NCBI GenBank assembly: GCA_965198895.1
Contig: OZ240676.1
Location: forward strand, 2,542,001-2,606,000
Origin: LMUY01 sp965198895
GTDB lineage: Bacteria; Pseudomonadota; Alphaproteobacteria; Acetobacterales; Acetobacteraceae
Reading direction: 5' to 3'
Length of the DNA stretch: 64,000 bases
The notes below the pieces were generated by a model. That model saw only the letters and a program-made list of their open reading frames with translations, did no database searches and was not told the DNA's origin. Positions within the stretch are counted from its first letter, which is position 1, and each line of letters starts with the position of its first letter. Position numbers and translations under genes: made by a program. Positions 61,448 to 64,000 of this stretch are shown one piece after another.

Positions 61448-61536
61448 GGGTGCGACTGTCCTCCTAACACTCGGTCTTTGCCACCCAAGCGGCCCTCACC
61501 CCGACCCTCTCCCGTGAAGAACGGGAGAGGGAGAAG
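61413..61536. repeat. REP-like pair, family C, inverted copies
   Basis: Copy 1 at 61413-61450 (CTCCCTCTCCCGCGGGCGGG then AGAGGGCCGGGGTGAGGG) and copy 2 inverted at 61491-61536 (GGCCCTCACCCCGACCCTCT then CCCGTGAAGAACGGGAGAGG). The pair has the layout of a BIME. Copy 1 overlaps the last codons of the GMC gene. Confidence 0.9.
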
Positions 61537-61562
61537 TCATGAACCGACTAAGGAGAAACCGA

Positions 61563-62852
61563 ATGCCTGATCCCGCCCTGCTCGACCGCTTACGCAACGC
61601 CGTCGACGCCGGCTTCGCCCAGCAAACCGAATTCCTCGCCGACCTCGTGCGCTTCCCGAGCACCCGCGGCCACGAGGCGCCGCTGCAGGATTGGATGGCG
61701 CGCCAACTCGCCGGCCGCGGCTACAGCGTGGACCGCTACACCTTGGCCGAAGTGGATATGAGCAACCTCCCCGGCTTCAGCCCCGTCATGGACACCGACT
61801 ACACCCGCCACGTGCAGGTCGTTGGTACCCGCCGCGCCAACACCCCGACCGGGCGCAGCCTGATCATCCAGGGCCATGTGGACGTCGTGCCCACCGGCCC
61901 GGTCGAGCTATGGTCCACCCCGCCCTACGACCCGGCGGTGCGCGGCGAGTGGCTGCATGGCCGCGGCGCCGGCGACATGAAGCAGGGCGTATCCGCGATG
62001 GTGTTCGCGCTCGACGCGATCCGCGACGCCGGGCTCGAACCGGCGGCCGACATCACCGTGCAGACCGTCACCGAGGAGGAGTGCACCGGCAACGGCGCAC
62101 TCTCCACCCTGGCCCGCGGCTACCGGGCCGAGGCCGTGCTGATCCCGGAACCGACCGCCGGCACCATCACCCGCGCGCATGTCGGCGTGATGTGGTTCCG
62201 CCTACGCGTGCGCGGCGTTCCGGTGCACGTGGCGCAGGCACAATCCGGCACCAACGCGATCATGTCCGCGTTCCAATTGATCCAGGCGCTGCAGCACTAC
62301 ACAGCAGGGCTGAACGAAGCCGCCCGGCAGGATGCGTGGTTCGGCCAGATCCCCGACCCGATCAAGTTCAACCCCGGCGTGATCCGTGGCGGCGACTGGG
62401 GCAGCAGCACGCCAGCGTGGTGCGAGGTCGATTGCCGCATCGGCCTCCTCCCCGGCTCGAGCCTGGAGGACGCGCGTGCCGGCGTGCAGGCCTGTGTCGC
62501 GGCCGCCGCGCGCGCCGATGGCTTCATGGCCAACAACCCGCCGGACATCATATGGAACGGCTTCCAGGCTGACGGCTACGTGCTCGACCCCGGCAGCGAG
62601 GCCGAGCGCGTGCTGGCAGCAGCGCATGCCCAGGTGTTCGGCGCCGCAATGGAGGAGCGCCGCTCTACCGCCGTCAACGACACGCGTTTCTACGGCCTGT
62701 ACCATCGCATGCCCGCGCTCTGCTACGGCCCGCGCGGCGAGAACCATCACGGCTTCGACGAGCGCGCCCACCTCCCCACGCTGCGGCAGATCACGCTGAG
62801 CATCGCCTGTTTCGTGGCGGATTGGTGCGGCGTCCGAGAAGTCGGCTCCTAG
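61563..62852 (+). CDS. M20-family deacylase (ArgE/DapE-like)
   Basis: 429 aa from the ATG at 61563, with AAGGAG 9 nt upstream; ATG 61539 lies in the REP and is less likely. Metal ligands: GHVDVVP, GRGAGDMKQG and TEEECTGNG. The lid and dimerisation domain follow (AHVGVMWFRLRVRGVPVHVAQAQSGTNAI). Late GPRGENHHGFDERAHLPTL carries the last His. Annotated family members deacylate acetylornithine or succinyl-diaminopimelate; the substrate here cannot be told. It is downstream of the GMC gene and convergent with livF. Confidence 0.92.
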   Translation: MPDPALLDRLRNAVDAGFAQQTEFLADLVRFPSTRGHEAPLQDWMARQLAGRGYSVDRYTLAEVDMSNLPGFSPVMDTDYTRHVQVVGTRRANTPTGRSLIIQGHVDVVPTGPVELWSTPPYDPAVRGEWLHGRGAGDMKQGVSAMVFALDAIRDAGLEPAADITVQTVTEEECTGNGALSTLARGYRAEAVLIPEPTAGTITRAHVGVMWFRLRVRGVPVHVAQAQSGTNAIMSAFQLIQALQHYTAGLNEAARQDAWFGQIPDPIKFNPGVIRGGDWGSSTPAWCEVDCRIGLLPGSSLEDARAGVQACVAAAARADGFMANNPPDIIWNGFQADGYVLDPGSEAERVLAAAHAQVFGAAMEERRSTAVNDTRFYGLYHRMPALCYGPRGENHHGFDERAHLPTLRQITLSIACFVADWCGVREVGS

Positions 62853-63553
62853 CCTCCGAGAAACGCGGCGCGGATCTCGTCGCTGGCGGCGAGGTCGCGT
62901 GACGGCCCCTGCAGCGTCACGCGGCCGAGCTTCAGCACGATGGCGCGCGAGCACACTTGCAGTGCCTTCGCCGCGTTTTGCTCGGCGAGCAGCACGGACG
63001 TTCCGCCGGCGACGATCGCGGGGATACGCCCGAGCACCTGGTCCGTGAGCCGCGGCGACAGGCCGAGGGAAGGTTCGTCCAGCAGCAACAGCCGCGGCGC
63101 ATCCATCAGGGACCGTCCGATCGCCAGCATCTGCTGTTGCCCGCCCGATAATTGCCAGGCAGCGACCGTCTGGCGGTCGGCAAGGGCGGGAAACATCTCG
63201 AACATCGCGGCGAGGCGCTGCATTCGCACCGACGCACTACCCCAGCATGCGACGGACAAATTCTCCCGCACGGTCAGCCCTGGAAAACTGCGCCGTCCTT
63301 CCGGGCAATAGCCGATGCCGAGCCGGGCGCGCCGATCCGCCCGCATTTTGCCGAGCACCTGGCCATCGAAGACGATGCGGCCGGCGTAGGGGCGCTGCAA
63401 TCCGATGATCGCCTTCATCAGCGTGGATTTGCCGGCGCCATTCGCACCAAGCACGGCAACCGCGTCGTTCGCCGCCACTTCGATCGTCACGCCGTGCAAC
63501 GCCGGGGCCGTGCCATAGCTCACCTCCAGCGCCTCCACGGACAACAGCGTCAT
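62849..63553 (-). CDS. livF: Branched-chain amino acid ABC transporter ATP-binding protein LivF
   Basis: 234 aa. Walker A GANGAGKS (about residues 34-41), signature LSGGQQQML, Walker B LLLLDEPSLGL and the H/Q loops are present; GIGYCPEGRRSFPGLTVRENL is characteristic of LivF. It drives import of Leu/Ile/Val or related substrates. The start overlaps the end of livG (ATGA). The stop overlaps the M20 gene's end by 4 nt, tail to tail. Confidence 0.95.
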   Translation of the reverse strand: MTLLSVEALEVSYGTAPALHGVTIEVAANDAVAVLGANGAGKSTLMKAIIGLQRPYAGRIVFDGQVLGKMRADRRARLGIGYCPEGRRSFPGLTVRENLSVACWGSASVRMQRLAAMFEMFPALADRQTVAAWQLSGGQQQMLAIGRSLMDAPRLLLLDEPSLGLSPRLTDQVLGRIPAIVAGGTSVLLAEQNAAKALQVCSRAIVLKLGRVTLQGPSRDLAASDEIRAAFLGG

Positions 63554-64000
63554 GCCGGCAGACCGAGATACGCCTCGATCACGCCGGGGTCGGCTTGCAC
63601 GGCCTGCGGGGTTCCGGCGGCGATGAGGCGACCGTGGTCCAGGCAGATCATGCGGTCCACTAGCGGCACCAGGAACGGCATGTTGTGTTCGATCACCAGC
63701 AGCGCCACGCCCTCCGCCGTGATTTGGCGCAAGCGTGCGGCCAGATCCGCCTGCTCGGTCTCGTTCAGCCCGGCCGCCGGCTCGTCCAACAGCAGCAGGC
63801 GCGGCCCCGTGGCCAGTGCGCGCGCGATTTCAACCCGGCGGGCGACGCCAGGCGGCAATGCGCCCGCGAGCACCTCCGCGTACTCCGCAGCGCCTAGCCG
63901 CTCGAGTAACGTCATGGCCTCGCCTCTTGCCCGGGCATGCCTAATCCCGATCCCTGCGGCATGGCGCGCCACGGCGACGTTGGCGAGGGCGGAGAGGCCG
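63550..64000 (-). CDS. livG: Branched-chain amino acid ABC transporter ATP-binding protein LivG, partial
   Basis: The C-terminal 149 residues are in the window; the gene continues past the edge. ALPPGVARRVEIARALATGPRLLLLDEPAAGLNETE is the LivG-type degenerate signature followed by Walker B. LLVIEHNMPFLVPLVDRMICLDHGRLIAAGTP is the H-loop region and C-terminus. In-frame sequence upstream of the GTG at 63972 (GLSALANVAVARHAAG) is coding, so that GTG is not the start. Same strand and overlapping livF, so one operon. Confidence 0.9.
   Translation of the reverse strand, partial: GLSALANVAVARHAAGIGIRHARARGEAMTLLERLGAAEYAEVLAGALPPGVARRVEIARALATGPRLLLLDEPAAGLNETEQADLAARLRQITAEGVALLVIEHNMPFLVPLVDRMICLDHGRLIAAGTPQAVQADPGVIEAYLGLPA

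Noticed and set aside
61413..61536. CRISPR-like repeats
   Set aside because: Only two inverted copies, no spacers of regular length and no cas genes; REP-type palindromes instead.

Overview
The window is high-GC chromosomal DNA from an alphaproteobacterium, most likely a member of the Acetobacteraceae/Rhodospirillales. This rests on gene order and family types read from the sequence (lspA followed by a DUF3035 lipoprotein; DUF3576-leuS-lptE-holA meeting parB-parA-rsmG; an Asn/Gly-rich alphaproteobacterial porin), not on a database search. A perfect 16-bp parS site sits beside parAB, so the middle of the window probably lies in the origin-proximal part of the chromosome. Most of the content is housekeeping.

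Layout. 1-8 kb: end of a secreted-protein gene, recX, a small repeat-containing secreted protein, a CHAP lipoprotein, then ileS-lspA-DUF3035 as a tightly overlapped run, and mutL of the endonuclease type. 8-16 kb: a REP-like inverted repeat, dadA, the scoAB CoA-transferase pair, tRNA-Ala(GGC), a Cys-nucleophile alpha/beta hydrolase, a small operon (65-aa protein, DUF2256 protein, PilZ protein), an SDR without the usual catalytic residues, cytochrome b561, a MYG1-family protein and a VOC protein. 16-23 kb: the accessory region of most interest. It holds an XRE regulator with two tiny membrane proteins, then a three-gene module of vWA protein, PP2C phosphatase and HhH-containing protein kinase (TerY-P / YegL-YegK-YegI type), divergent from an SPFH-domain membrane protein, a DUF4174 protein and two poorly characterised proteins. 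23-35 kb: kup, yggS, a major porin with a strong terminator, DUF3576-leuS-lptE-holA, convergent parAB and rsmG, parS and tRNA-Gly(CCC). The usual mnmG neighbour of rsmG is absent and rsmG has no conventional start, which points to a rearrangement.

35-48 kb: metZ-apaG-folE-dsbD (dsbD carries a frameshift), a lipoprotein, hslO, a PNPOx-like protein, a YdcZ-type transporter and yjbQ, a uracil-DNA glycosylase family gene, thpR-tesA, and the divergent ybbA-ybbP export system whose start codon shares a CCATGG with tesA; then a Bax-inhibitor-1 protein. 48-50.4 kb: an IS110-family element between two REP-like palindromes. 50.4-64 kb: a CarD-family regulator with a long acidic N-terminus, a 7Fe ferredoxin, an S4 protein with a SUV3-like helicase, an M17 aminopeptidase whose 3' end differs in composition (mosaic gene), a MarR regulator, a TPP riboswitch with thiC and a SirB1 protein, a GMC oxidoreductase whose C-terminus reads into a REP, an M20 deacylase, and livF/livG of a branched-chain amino-acid ABC importer running off the window.

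At least three families of dispersed palindromic repeats (about ten copies) punctuate the intergenic spaces. Many genes overlap by 1-4 nt (ATGA, GTGA, TTGA, TGATG), which indicates extensive translational coupling.
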